A DNA stretch of 64,000 nt from positions 124,001 through 188,000 of the forward strand of contig JAFIDK010000005.1 of the NCBI GenBank assembly GCA_017051695.1, read 5' to 3'. Positions 55,301-62,894 of the stretch are shown here, piece by piece (the stretch's first letter is position 1; each line of letters starts with the position of its first letter). The notes below the pieces were generated by a model. That model made no database searches. It was not told the origin of the DNA and saw only the letters and a program-made list of their open reading frames with translations. Source of the stretch: Algoriphagus aestuarii. GTDB lineage: Bacteria > Bacteroidota > Bacteroidia > Cytophagales > Cyclobacteriaceae. The translations under genes and the position numbers were made by a program.

Positions 55301-55635
55301 GAGACCATTTTGAAGTAAAATCTCTCCCTATGATTGCACAGTCTTTTCCGATTTATGCCATCTTACCAATTGACATAAATCATGATGGCAACCTAGATCT
55401 AGTCGTAGGCGGAAATCAATCACAAACGAGAATCCGTATCGGTAAGATAGATGCTGGTTTAGGTTTAGTGATGTTAGGAGATGGAAAAGGGAATTTTAAG
55501 CCACTTTCACCAAATGACTCCGGAATCTCTATCAAGGGAGATATCAAATCAATCATTTCGGTTCAATCAGATCTGGGTCTCCAATTGCTATTTGGCATCA
55601 ATCAACAACCATTGAAAAGCTTTCAGGTCAAATGA
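52348..55635 (+). CDS. Large exported FG-GAP/VCBS-repeat protein with ASPIC/UnbV domain (CRTAC1-like)
   Basis: This 1095-residue protein has a signal peptide (IVFGFFILFNLSDELSAQQ) and two sets of FG-GAP/VCBS propeller repeats with calcium-binding loops of the D-x-(D/N)-x-DG type (DLDNDGFDDL, DFDRDGDLDM, DLDNDGDLDLVV, DMDGDGDFDL). An ASPIC/UnbV domain lies between the sets at ~525-600 (GARVEVITDS, VRGFQSSVSPRLHFGLGDQ, INWPDGTFQKI). The fold suggests a surface or periplasmic binding protein; no enzyme motif is visible. Its stop overlaps the haloperoxidase start by four bases (ATGA), which links their translation. From memory, this pairing with a haloperoxidase-type gene recurs in Bacteroidota. 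Confidence 0.88.
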   Translation: MYSNLKSKTISIVFGFFILFNLSDELSAQQGNFTLFEKVSNRKSGITFKNQLKEDDKNNILRYEYFYNGGGVAVGDLDNDGFDDLFLTGNMVSNKVYKNLGNWKFEDKTKEAGISGKEVWTTGVAMADVNSDGLLDIYVCYSGKGKPDNRKNELWINHGDFNFTEEAETFGLADVSNSTQALFFDFDRDGDLDMYLLNHHIEVINELEFSEVKNIRHPYAGDKLYRNDNGKFTDISESAGIKGSALGFGLSVIASDINQDGWMDLLVTNDYIEPDYVYINQKDGTFKDEMEEYFQHISHFSMGSDISDINNDGKLDIYTLDMLPKDNKRQKLLYGPENYEQYALMIQEGFYHQNMRNMLQLNLGSGNFSEIAQLSNISNSDWSWSALFFDATNNGNKDLFITNGYYRDYTNRDFLKYKGDYYFQKAVANEKADTLNLVTSMTSTPIPNYIFENGGDLQFQDHSIDWGFSEKGFSSGAAYADLDNDGDLDLVVSNLNDFAGIYENKSSKKNWIQLIFESDSKNKLAIGARVEVITDSQSQVLEVQPVRGFQSSVSPRLHFGLGDQQSIKELIINWPDGTFQKIENISPNQLLKIRQEGTNVSSTENIKAEPFLIPTNSTPPYTPIQDNFNDFKRQPLMLTMASYIDPIFAQGDLDNDGNPEVFIGGTKGQAGKIYSYTNQRWIPFNGFKSTPDFTDAIAIFEDFNGDGFQDLFVGSGGYHDYIGSDLSLQDRMYLNDGNGNLKRLTSFPDYKFSTGTAQAIDVNADGVLDLFVGAKLIPGRYPIIPESKVLINDGLGNFTIANGMLPEEGKIGILTASEKLDLNKDGKMDLVLAGEFLPVTFLINTGSGFENKTSEYLNQSISGWYGSLAKADMDGDGDFDLIAGNFGFNSQFEANENKVLRLYASDFDQNGSIDPILECFVGDKMYPFPSRDELLDQMASMRSKFTDYASYSTATMEDLFTTQQLENAQILEANSLESIYLENKGDHFEVKSLPMIAQSFPIYAILPIDINHDGNLDLVVGGNQSQTRIRIGKIDAGLGLVMLGDGKGNFKPLSPNDSGISIKGDIKSIISVQSDLGLQLLFGINQQPLKSFQVK

Positions 55636-56966
55636 AATTCTATTTGAGCAAATACTTTCTGAGTCTTTTCCTAAGTTTCTCACTGTTAGGTTTCGGAAAC
55701 CTTTTTGCAAAACCGACCAATTGGCCAAAAGAATATTCGGAAAAACTATTTTACATCACTGAAGTCATGGTGACAGATGTAGCAAGTCCACCAGTTGCTG
55801 CAAGAATCTATGCCTATTCAAATTTGGCTGCCTACCTGACTATAAAAAGCCAAGGAGGAAACTTTTCGAACCGTGATATTTTGGATCAAACTTATTTAGA
55901 AAGCTATGTTTGGGGTATCTCTACTGCTAAAGTAAACTCACCCGAGTTTGTTTCGATTTTAGCCATGCTGAAAGTGGGCCAAGCGATTATGCCATCCGGC
56001 TATCTTTTAGAAAAACGGCAAAGGGAATGGGTTCAAAATGCGTTGAAAAGTAAATTGATCACAAAGAAAAATCTTGGAGAACATGAGCAATTAGCCAGTT
56101 TGATCGCTGAAAAAGTAATGGAAATAGCCAAAAAGGACGGGTATTTACAACTTTCAACACTGAATCGATACACTCCGCAAAAAGGAGAAGGCTTTTGGTA
56201 CCCTACCCCACCCGCTTATATTTCGGCTGTGGAACCGGAATGGAAAACCATCAAGCCTTTTTTTATCACTAACCTGGAAAACTTCAAGCCCGCTCCGATG
56301 GCGCCATTTGATATGACCGAAGGAAGCTCTTTTCATAATCAGTTGATGGAAGTTTATACTACCACCCAGGAACTCAATGACGAAAGGAAATTGATCGCTA
56401 ATTTTTGGGACTGCAATCCCTTCAAAGTAGAGTTTTCTGGACATATGGCTATTGGGGTTAAAAAAATATCGCCGGGAGGGCATTGGATAGGGATTACGGG
56501 TATTGCGGCACAAAAAGCTGATCTTTCATTTGCAGAAACAGCCTATGTACATGCCTTGGTGGGTATGACTTTACATGATGCTTTTATTTCCTGCTGGAAA
56601 GCCAAATACGATACAGATAGAATTCGCCCGGAAACGGTAATTAACCAAAAATTAGATCAGCGATGGAGACCGTTGTTGCAAACCCCACCGTTTCCAGAAT
56701 ACACTTCAGGTCATTCTGTTATCAGCAGAGCTTCTGCTGTAGTCTTGACAGGGTATTTTGGGGATAATTTTGACTTTATAGATAGCTCTGAAACTTACTT
56801 TGGTTTACCAGAAAGACCCTTTCCATCATTTCTTTATGCATCCGAAGAAGCTGCGATTTCCCGTCTTTATGGAGGGATTCATTTCCGGGATGCGATCGAG
56901 GAAGGCATTAAACAGGGAGGAAAGATCGGAGAAATGATCTGGTCACAAGTAGGAAGTGATGAGTAA
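55632..56966 (+). CDS. Vanadium-dependent haloperoxidase / PAP2-type phosphatase family protein
   Basis: This 444-residue exported protein (signal FLSLFLSFSLLGFGNLFAKP) belongs to the vanadium haloperoxidase/PAP2 superfamily. The vanadate- or phosphate-binding residues are all visible: Lys323 and Arg330 in KAKYDTDRIRP, Ser359-Gly360-His361 in EYTSGHS, Arg411 in SRLYGG and His417 in GIHFRD. Family members oxidise halides with hydrogen peroxide, or dephosphorylate lipids; sequence alone does not decide. It is translationally coupled to the ASPIC protein and is followed after 27 bases by a sulfatase gene, so the enzyme probably works outside the cell on the same substrate or stress. Confidence 0.88.
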   Translation: MKFYLSKYFLSLFLSFSLLGFGNLFAKPTNWPKEYSEKLFYITEVMVTDVASPPVAARIYAYSNLAAYLTIKSQGGNFSNRDILDQTYLESYVWGISTAKVNSPEFVSILAMLKVGQAIMPSGYLLEKRQREWVQNALKSKLITKKNLGEHEQLASLIAEKVMEIAKKDGYLQLSTLNRYTPQKGEGFWYPTPPAYISAVEPEWKTIKPFFITNLENFKPAPMAPFDMTEGSSFHNQLMEVYTTTQELNDERKLIANFWDCNPFKVEFSGHMAIGVKKISPGGHWIGITGIAAQKADLSFAETAYVHALVGMTLHDAFISCWKAKYDTDRIRPETVINQKLDQRWRPLLQTPPFPEYTSGHSVISRASAVVLTGYFGDNFDFIDSSETYFGLPERPFPSFLYASEEAAISRLYGGIHFRDAIEEGIKQGGKIGEMIWSQVGSDE

Positions 56967-56993
56967 GTACCTCCAAGGAATAAAAAATAAACT

Positions 56994-58433
56994 ATGAGAT
57001 TTCATAAGCCCGTATATGAATTAATTGCCTTTTTGGCTTTCCCTGTCCTTTTTTCATGCCAGACAAAGGAAACTGATACGATAGAAAATCCTGTAAAACC
57101 CAATATCGTTTTGATTTTTGCCGATGACTTGGGGTATGGTGATTTAGGTGTATATGGAGCTACCCAATGGAAAACTCCTAATTTGGATCAACTGGCATCT
57201 GATGGTGTAAGATTCACTCAGTTTTATGTTCCTCCTGCAGTATGTTCTGCCTCGAGAGCAGCACTTTTGACGGGTACTTATGCAAATAGGCTGGAGATTT
57301 TCGGCGCTTTGGATCACTCGGCCAAACACGGGTTAAACCCTGAAGAAACCACAATTGCAGAGATGCTAAAAGGCAATGGTTACGTAACTGGAATGGTTGG
57401 CAAATGGCATTTAGGGCACCTGACGCCCTTTCTCCCTACCGAGCAAGGCTTTGACTCCTATTATGGTCTGCCTTATTCCAATGACATGTGGCCTCATCAT
57501 CCAGAAGTAAAAGATTACTATCCACCTTTACCATTGTACAGAAATACAGCAGTAATTGATACACTCAATGATCAAAGCATGCTGACTACAAATTATACCG
57601 AGGAAGCCATCAAGTTTATCGAGCAAAATAAAGAACAGCCATTTTTCCTCTATTTGGCACATAGCATGACCCATGTCCCACTTTATGTTTCTGATAAGTT
57701 CAAAGGAAAATCCGAACAGGGACTATATGGTGATGTGATGATGGAGGTAGATTGGTCTGTAGGACAAGTACGAGAAAAACTGAAAGAACTAGGGCTGGAC
57801 AAAAACACTATCATTATCTTCACTTCGGATAATGGTCCTTGGCTTTCTTATGGAGGCCATGCAGGTTTGACGGGTGGATTAAAGGAAGGCAAAGGAACCT
57901 CCTGGGATGGAGGGATCCGTGAGCCGGGTATTTTTGTATGGCCAGACCATTTCCCTGCCGGAAAAGTAGAAAATCAGGCTGCAATGACTATTGACATCCT
58001 GCCGACATTGGCGGAAATCACTGATTCTCCCTTACCAAAATTACCAATAGACGGCAGAAGCATTTTGCCGATTTTAGAAGGTAAAGAGGTAGAGCCCAAA
58101 CCTTATTTTGCTTATTACAATCGAAACGAATTACAAGCTGTCATCTATGGCAAATGGAAGATGGTCTTTCCTCATGCTTATCGTAGTATTCCTGAAGGCA
58201 CTGAAATGAGAAATGATGGCATCCCTGTCAAATACCAAATGCTGAATCTCGAAAAGGCTGAGCTTTATGATTTGTCAGTTGATCCAAATGAAACGACAGA
58301 TGTGGCCGCGAACAACCTGGAAATTGTGACTAAGCTAAATCAATTCGCAGATCAGGCAAGAGCGGATATGGGCGACGCTTTGACTGAATCGGAAGGAAGC
58401 AATTTGAGAAAACACGGGAGAATTGAAGAATAA
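56994..58433 (+). CDS. Sulfatase (arylsulfatase A family), lipoprotein
   Basis: This 479-residue lipoprotein (lipobox VLFSC, Cys22) is a type I sulfatase. Metal ligands are in NIVLIFADDLGYGD and FTSDNGPW. The residue to be converted to formylglycine is Cys84 in VCSASRAALLTG, a CxAxR variant of the usual CxPSR. Other family parts are GKWHLGH, HSMTHVPLY and GGIREPGI. It should remove sulfate esters from a glycan or other sulfated compound at the cell surface. An anaerobic-type or FGE-type maturase would be needed and is not in the window. It is the last gene of the rightward ROK-ASPIC-haloperoxidase-sulfatase series. Confidence 0.93.
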   Translation: MRFHKPVYELIAFLAFPVLFSCQTKETDTIENPVKPNIVLIFADDLGYGDLGVYGATQWKTPNLDQLASDGVRFTQFYVPPAVCSASRAALLTGTYANRLEIFGALDHSAKHGLNPEETTIAEMLKGNGYVTGMVGKWHLGHLTPFLPTEQGFDSYYGLPYSNDMWPHHPEVKDYYPPLPLYRNTAVIDTLNDQSMLTTNYTEEAIKFIEQNKEQPFFLYLAHSMTHVPLYVSDKFKGKSEQGLYGDVMMEVDWSVGQVREKLKELGLDKNTIIIFTSDNGPWLSYGGHAGLTGGLKEGKGTSWDGGIREPGIFVWPDHFPAGKVENQAAMTIDILPTLAEITDSPLPKLPIDGRSILPILEGKEVEPKPYFAYYNRNELQAVIYGKWKMVFPHAYRSIPEGTEMRNDGIPVKYQMLNLEKAELYDLSVDPNETTDVAANNLEIVTKLNQFADQARADMGDALTESEGSNLRKHGRIEE

Positions 58434-58438
58434 AAACT

Positions 58439-60307
58439 TTAATCCAGATTTTCCAGGTCTCCTTTCCATGTCAAATTCAAAGAAAAAGGATCCAGTAATT
58501 CATCCAGCAGCACAGATACTTCCTGTCGGTTGAGCTTCTTTTCAGAATTGAATTCACCTTCCAAATCCCTTCTTTTCCAAGCTTGGGCAATTTCCAACAA
58601 TGGGGTGTCAGGTCTGACCACTACTAGAATCTTTTGGAATTTCTCTCCTGTCAAATAATCCCCAGAGGCGCCCCAAAAATCCTTTAGCCCGGGATAAAGT
58701 GGCCTCATTCCATCTACTAATTCAAACTCAGTCACCAAACGATCTGGATAAAACCAAGTTTGATTTGCCCAGAGATAAGGAACTCCCTCTGCTTTTAATA
58801 TTCCTGTAGCGCCAATTTTTTGCATTGCCCCAAAATGCTTGTCTTTTTGATTCATGTCCAAAAAGGGCATGATGTAGGCATTTTGAGAAAGTAATACTGT
58901 CTGGACTTCCCGGATGGAAACCTCATTCAAAGGTTTCATTTTTTTAACAGCAACAGCCGCTAACACACCTGCCGCATGGCCTATCCCTAGTACAACCGGC
59001 TGCAGCCTAGTGGCACCATTGACGATATTTGAGACTGAGATACTCTTTTCTGCAAGAATCAGGGCAGGATGATCTTGAGGAACCAAAGATCCCAAAGGCA
59101 CATTATAGGAAGGAACCCTGATTTTGATGAAATCTATCGCAGGAGCATCGGGATTTTTCTTATGGTGATGATCGATTGTATAATCCCCAACTGCAACTCC
59201 AGTCCTATAAAGTGGAGAGGGAGCATCATAAGGAGATGTTACATAAGGCAAAGTAAAATCAACCAATCCCATATATCGGCGAGACTCCCGGTGATAAGGA
59301 ATCATAGGCAGATTATCTTCTGTAGGATACTCTTCTTCCGATATACCCAGATGTTTAAAGCCCAATTCATGTTGTATGTAATAGACAAAACGTAAACTTG
59401 CCTGCTTGGCAGCTTCTAAAGCGATTTCACGCTCTTCTGGTGTTTTCTCTATAATGTTTAAATAATAATCATTGCCACAATTCGGCCAATTAATCATGTA
59501 TTTGCCATTGGGTAGCTTCCCATAATTGATCATTTTTTGGCAATCGGAGATCGCTTCTTTATCTGTAATGGGGTCTGAATGGGCACAGGCACAATCAAAT
59601 TCAGCTGGATCATAATCCACTGGCTTTGAAATAGTTTTATCAGCGCCATCTCCATAATCCTGAAGTGTCACTACATACGTGAGGTCTTGGATAATATCAT
59701 TGCTTTCTGTCGGCGCAAAGATTTCCCCTATTTCATCTCTGGCATCCATCCCAATGCGGTATTTCAGGCCTTGTGAGGCGGCTACATCTCCTAACTCAGT
59801 CGCATCAATTAAATAAGGTGCTTCCACTTCAACTAATTTTCCGCCTTTAATATATGTTACTCGCCATTGGTTCTTTGAGTAGTTAGCTGATTGCCAGGTA
59901 CTGTTAAAAGAAACAGTCAGGGATTTTACGGAATTAGCCATTTCCTGGAGGATTTGATTTCCGACTTTCGGTTCAAAAAGTGTGTTACTGACCCAACCAG
60001 TGGCCAACTTATCCGCTCCTCCATAATATTCTTCCAGCTTTGACTTGAATTCTCCCCATATGCCAGAAGGAAGTCGGTGATTTCCATCAATGGCTGAAAC
60101 ACCCGCAGATGTCAGCATTCCTCCCAGCCATGGGCTAGGCTCAAGGATCAATGTTTTTGTCCCCAGCCTTCCAGCAGCAATTCCTGCTGAAGTACCACTT
60201 GCCCCACCTCCGATTATGATTATATCGTATTGTTGCTGGGCAAAACCCACTGATGAAAAACTCATTAGTGCGGACAAAAATGAAATATAAAACAGGGTAA
60301 TTTTCAT
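58439..60307 (-). CDS. Exported FAD-dependent oxidoreductase (PF12831 type)
   Basis: The 622-residue protein has a signal peptide (FYISFLSALMSFSSVGFAQ) followed at once by the FAD-binding Rossmann motif DIIIIGGGASGTSAGIAAGRLG and GGMLTSAGVSAIDG. Later it has LIDATELGDVAAS, PMIPYHRESRRYMG, and a C-terminal FAD-closing segment (VLGIGHAAGVLAAVAV). Database relatives are often called xanthan lyase or FAD-dependent oxidoreductase and occur beside SusCD genes; the reaction is unknown. A C-terminal ~100 residues may form a small extra domain. It starts five bases after the ROK kinase-like gene, in the same operon, and converges on the sulfatase gene with five bases between. Confidence 0.88.
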   Translation of the reverse strand: MKITLFYISFLSALMSFSSVGFAQQQYDIIIIGGGASGTSAGIAAGRLGTKTLILEPSPWLGGMLTSAGVSAIDGNHRLPSGIWGEFKSKLEEYYGGADKLATGWVSNTLFEPKVGNQILQEMANSVKSLTVSFNSTWQSANYSKNQWRVTYIKGGKLVEVEAPYLIDATELGDVAASQGLKYRIGMDARDEIGEIFAPTESNDIIQDLTYVVTLQDYGDGADKTISKPVDYDPAEFDCACAHSDPITDKEAISDCQKMINYGKLPNGKYMINWPNCGNDYYLNIIEKTPEEREIALEAAKQASLRFVYYIQHELGFKHLGISEEEYPTEDNLPMIPYHRESRRYMGLVDFTLPYVTSPYDAPSPLYRTGVAVGDYTIDHHHKKNPDAPAIDFIKIRVPSYNVPLGSLVPQDHPALILAEKSISVSNIVNGATRLQPVVLGIGHAAGVLAAVAVKKMKPLNEVSIREVQTVLLSQNAYIMPFLDMNQKDKHFGAMQKIGATGILKAEGVPYLWANQTWFYPDRLVTEFELVDGMRPLYPGLKDFWGASGDYLTGEKFQKILVVVRPDTPLLEIAQAWKRRDLEGEFNSEKKLNRQEVSVLLDELLDPFSLNLTWKGDLENLD

Positions 60308-60312
60308 AACAA

Positions 60313-61167
60313 TTAATTTTCTTCAATGCGTAAGCATGCGCCTACAAGTGCTGATCTTTCTCCAAACTCAGAGATTTTGATGGGAACTGAATATCCCATG
60401 GATTCTAAATATTCCCGAGTGGTGGGTAAAAAGAATTCTGAGGCCAAACTGATTTTTCCGCCTAAGACGACTCCTTCAGATTTCAGTCTGATGAGATAAG
60501 GAAATAAAAACTCGCCAAAAGCACGGCCAAACTCCTTGAAAAGGGAATGGCGAACGAAGGGATCCACTTCTGCTGAAAAAAGGTCTTTTACACCTTTGAT
60601 TTCCAAACCAAATTGTTGAAAAGCTTGCTTTAAAAACCAACCCGTTCCTAGGTAATCTTCTGCAATTCCTTCTCGAAAAGGTGCCGTCCAAAGTTTGGCG
60701 TCTTTAACAACTTCGTGCACTTTGATGGCCGAACCAAGCCCAGTACCTAAGGTGATTCCTATCGAATTCTGAAACCCTCTTCCTGCCCCGGCATAACTTT
60801 CTCCTATCAAAAAAGCCTCTGCATCATTCGTAAAGCTTAGTTGATTTTCTGATATTCCAAGCCTCTTTGCCAAGAGATTTTTTACAGAAACCTGAAATAA
60901 AGAAGCCATTTTTCCTTGATCTTGAATCAGGGAAATACCATTTGGGTAGTCAAAAGGTCCTGGCATGGCGATACCAATCCGAACATCATGTGAACCCTCA
61001 GATGACAGATTTATCACCTCGCACCAATCTTTTATGATTTGTTCGCTTTCCCCAAATGAATTAACATCTGATTCGTGGAAATCAGCTAAGGAAACGTTTC
61101 CTGCCTCTATTTGGACTTTGGCTGCAGAAATATGTGAGCCACCGATGTCTACTCCTATTCGTATCAT
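60313..61167 (-). CDS. ROK family sugar kinase-like protein without zinc motif
   Basis: This 284-residue protein has the actin-like ATPase fold of ROK proteins: GVDIGGSHISAAKV at the N-terminus, GIAMPGPFDYPNG, the probable catalytic Asp in LSFTNDAEAFLIGE, GITLGTGLGSAI, and GVVLGGKI in the C-terminal half. It has no helix-turn-helix, so it is an enzyme-type ROK. The usual CxCGxxGCxE zinc motif and its companion His are absent, the equivalent region reading FREGIAEDYLG. It may phosphorylate a sugar released by the PUL-like locus. It follows the SusCD genes, 135 bases from susD, and precedes the FAD oxidoreductase by five bases. Confidence 0.82.
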   Translation of the reverse strand: MIRIGVDIGGSHISAAKVQIEAGNVSLADFHESDVNSFGESEQIIKDWCEVINLSSEGSHDVRIGIAMPGPFDYPNGISLIQDQGKMASLFQVSVKNLLAKRLGISENQLSFTNDAEAFLIGESYAGAGRGFQNSIGITLGTGLGSAIKVHEVVKDAKLWTAPFREGIAEDYLGTGWFLKQAFQQFGLEIKGVKDLFSAEVDPFVRHSLFKEFGRAFGEFLFPYLIRLKSEGVVLGGKISLASEFFLPTTREYLESMGYSVPIKISEFGERSALVGACLRIEEN

Positions 61168-61245
61168 TTGGCACTAAAGATATTCAGTCCTGCGGACTTG
61201 CAAAAGGTGAAAAGTACAGATTCCAAAACAAACTGATTAGAAAAG

Positions 61246-61277
61246 AAAGAGGTTTTGAAATCAATCAAAACCTCTTT
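61246..61277 (-). terminator. Hairpin downstream of the SusD-like gene
   Basis: A 13-bp stem (AAAGAGGTTTTGA / TCAAAACCTCTTT) with a six-base loop lies 25 bases after the SusD-like stop. On the minus strand it is followed by CTTTCTTTTC, only a moderate T tract, so it may be partial and allow some read-through into the ROK kinase gene. Confidence 0.6.
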
Positions 61278-61302
61278 TGAAAATTCAATTATTCAGGAAA
61301 TT

Positions 61303-62868
61303 TTAATTCCCTCCATCCCACCAAATCTTGGTGGCAAATAAATCTCCTCCCATACGGGTCACTGCTTCCTGATAATTTTCAGGGTTAGCACCGATTTCAG
61401 ATTCCCAGTATCTCAATCTTCTTGGTATAAAATTACCTTCAAAAGCATTCGGGTCTTGAGTTGGGGTTAATTCCGGATATCCAGTTCTTCTCCAGTTAGA
61501 CCAAGATTCAATGTCATTGAGGTAGGTTGCTGCCCAATATTCCTCTCCTATCAATCTCATTTTATCTTCATCTGAAGCTGCTGCAAATCCTCTACCTGCA
61601 ATGTACGCTTCGGTTTTAGAAGTTTCCACATTAAAAGATGGATCAAATAATTCCCAAGAATTAATTGCGGCAGTAACTCCTGAAGCAAAATAAGTTTCAG
61701 CTGAACCGGAAATCCATCCTTTAAGTGCAGCTTCTGCTTTCATTAATTCCACTTCCGCAAAAGAGATCAAATAATAAGGATCTTCCCAATCCAAGTATTT
61801 CAGATTTAGCATTGAGAAGTTTTGCTGAACGATCGAGAATCCATCCAAAGTGCCCGGAGGAACTACATCCACCAAATTGGAAGAATTATAGCCATTTGGC
61901 ATTCCTATTTGTGCATCTGGGTCTGTATTCCAAGTAGATGCATCTTCCGGGTTTCCAATTCCACCAGTAATGATCATTTTTCTAGGATCGTTGGTAGAGT
62001 TCATCCAATCCATGAAGGTCTCGGATACTTTACAATCTCTAGAATACTTGTAAGTATTCCAATATCCATCATTAAGTCCGTTTCTATTTACCCCTTGTGG
62101 CCCTGGGGCATAATGGATAAACGCGATATCATCATTGCTTGTAAAAGCTCCGCTGCTATTCGCCTCGGTAAAAACTTCCTGAGCTTTGGATGGATCAACA
62201 TTGGAAATCCTCATCGCCATTCTCATCAGCAGAGAATTAGCAAACTTTTTCCATTTGTCGATTTCTCCGCCATAGATAAAGTCCTGAACGCCTAATGACC
62301 TTGCCGAAGAGGAAAATTTATCTCGGGCAGCTTTTACATCATCAATCATTTTGTAGTAAACATCCTTCTGAGGCTCATAAGTTGGAAACCAATTTTCTTC
62401 ACCTTCTAGACCGTATCCAGCTTGAGTATAAGGAATATCACCATACATATCTGTCATTCTATGAAGATCGTATGCTCTTAAAATTGTCGCTGCTGCATTT
62501 ACGTTTGCTTCATTTGGATCATCAGCGGTTTTTCTGATTACTTCTGAAAAAAGGCGGATCACATCAGTAAAATGCCTTTCCATATAAGCTCCAGAATACT
62601 GAGCGGAATAGAAGTATTTATCTCCACTAAAGTAACTTGCAGTAGATGCTGTATGCTGGATCATCGTAGCTGCATACAGCATATTGGCTCTCGTATTTTC
62701 ATATTCTCCCCCAATTCTCAATGTTCCAAGGGAAAATAAATATTGCATATCGATGTCTTCGACAGCATTTTGGTTCACATTAAGATCTAAGAGGTCCTGC
62801 TCACTACAGGAAGTAGCGAAAAGCAATGAACCTAACATCAGACCTGTCATTCTATTTAAAATTTTCAT
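61303..62868 (-). CDS. SusD/RagB-family nutrient-binding outer membrane lipoprotein (SusD-like_2)
   Basis: This 521-residue lipoprotein has the lipobox LFATSC (Cys21) and the SusD-like_2 pattern: LDLNVNQNAVEDIDMQYLFSLG near the mature N-terminus, then helical TPR-like segments (ATILRAYDLHRMTDMYGDIPYTQAG; WKKFANSLLMRMAMRIS). The C-terminal part has FAEVELMKAEAALKGW and NDIESWSNWRRTGYPEL. SusD proteins cap the SusC channel and bind the incoming glycan or peptide. It lies 26 bases after the susC-like gene in the same direction, forming the expected pair. The ligand is unknown; this SusD branch is not limited to glycans. Confidence 0.94.
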   Translation of the reverse strand: MKILNRMTGLMLGSLLFATSCSEQDLLDLNVNQNAVEDIDMQYLFSLGTLRIGGEYENTRANMLYAATMIQHTASTASYFSGDKYFYSAQYSGAYMERHFTDVIRLFSEVIRKTADDPNEANVNAAATILRAYDLHRMTDMYGDIPYTQAGYGLEGEENWFPTYEPQKDVYYKMIDDVKAARDKFSSSARSLGVQDFIYGGEIDKWKKFANSLLMRMAMRISNVDPSKAQEVFTEANSSGAFTSNDDIAFIHYAPGPQGVNRNGLNDGYWNTYKYSRDCKVSETFMDWMNSTNDPRKMIITGGIGNPEDASTWNTDPDAQIGMPNGYNSSNLVDVVPPGTLDGFSIVQQNFSMLNLKYLDWEDPYYLISFAEVELMKAEAALKGWISGSAETYFASGVTAAINSWELFDPSFNVETSKTEAYIAGRGFAAASDEDKMRLIGEEYWAATYLNDIESWSNWRRTGYPELTPTQDPNAFEGNFIPRRLRYWESEIGANPENYQEAVTRMGGDLFATKIWWDGGN

Positions 62869-62894
62869 TTTTTCAATCGTTTAAAGTGTCTGAC

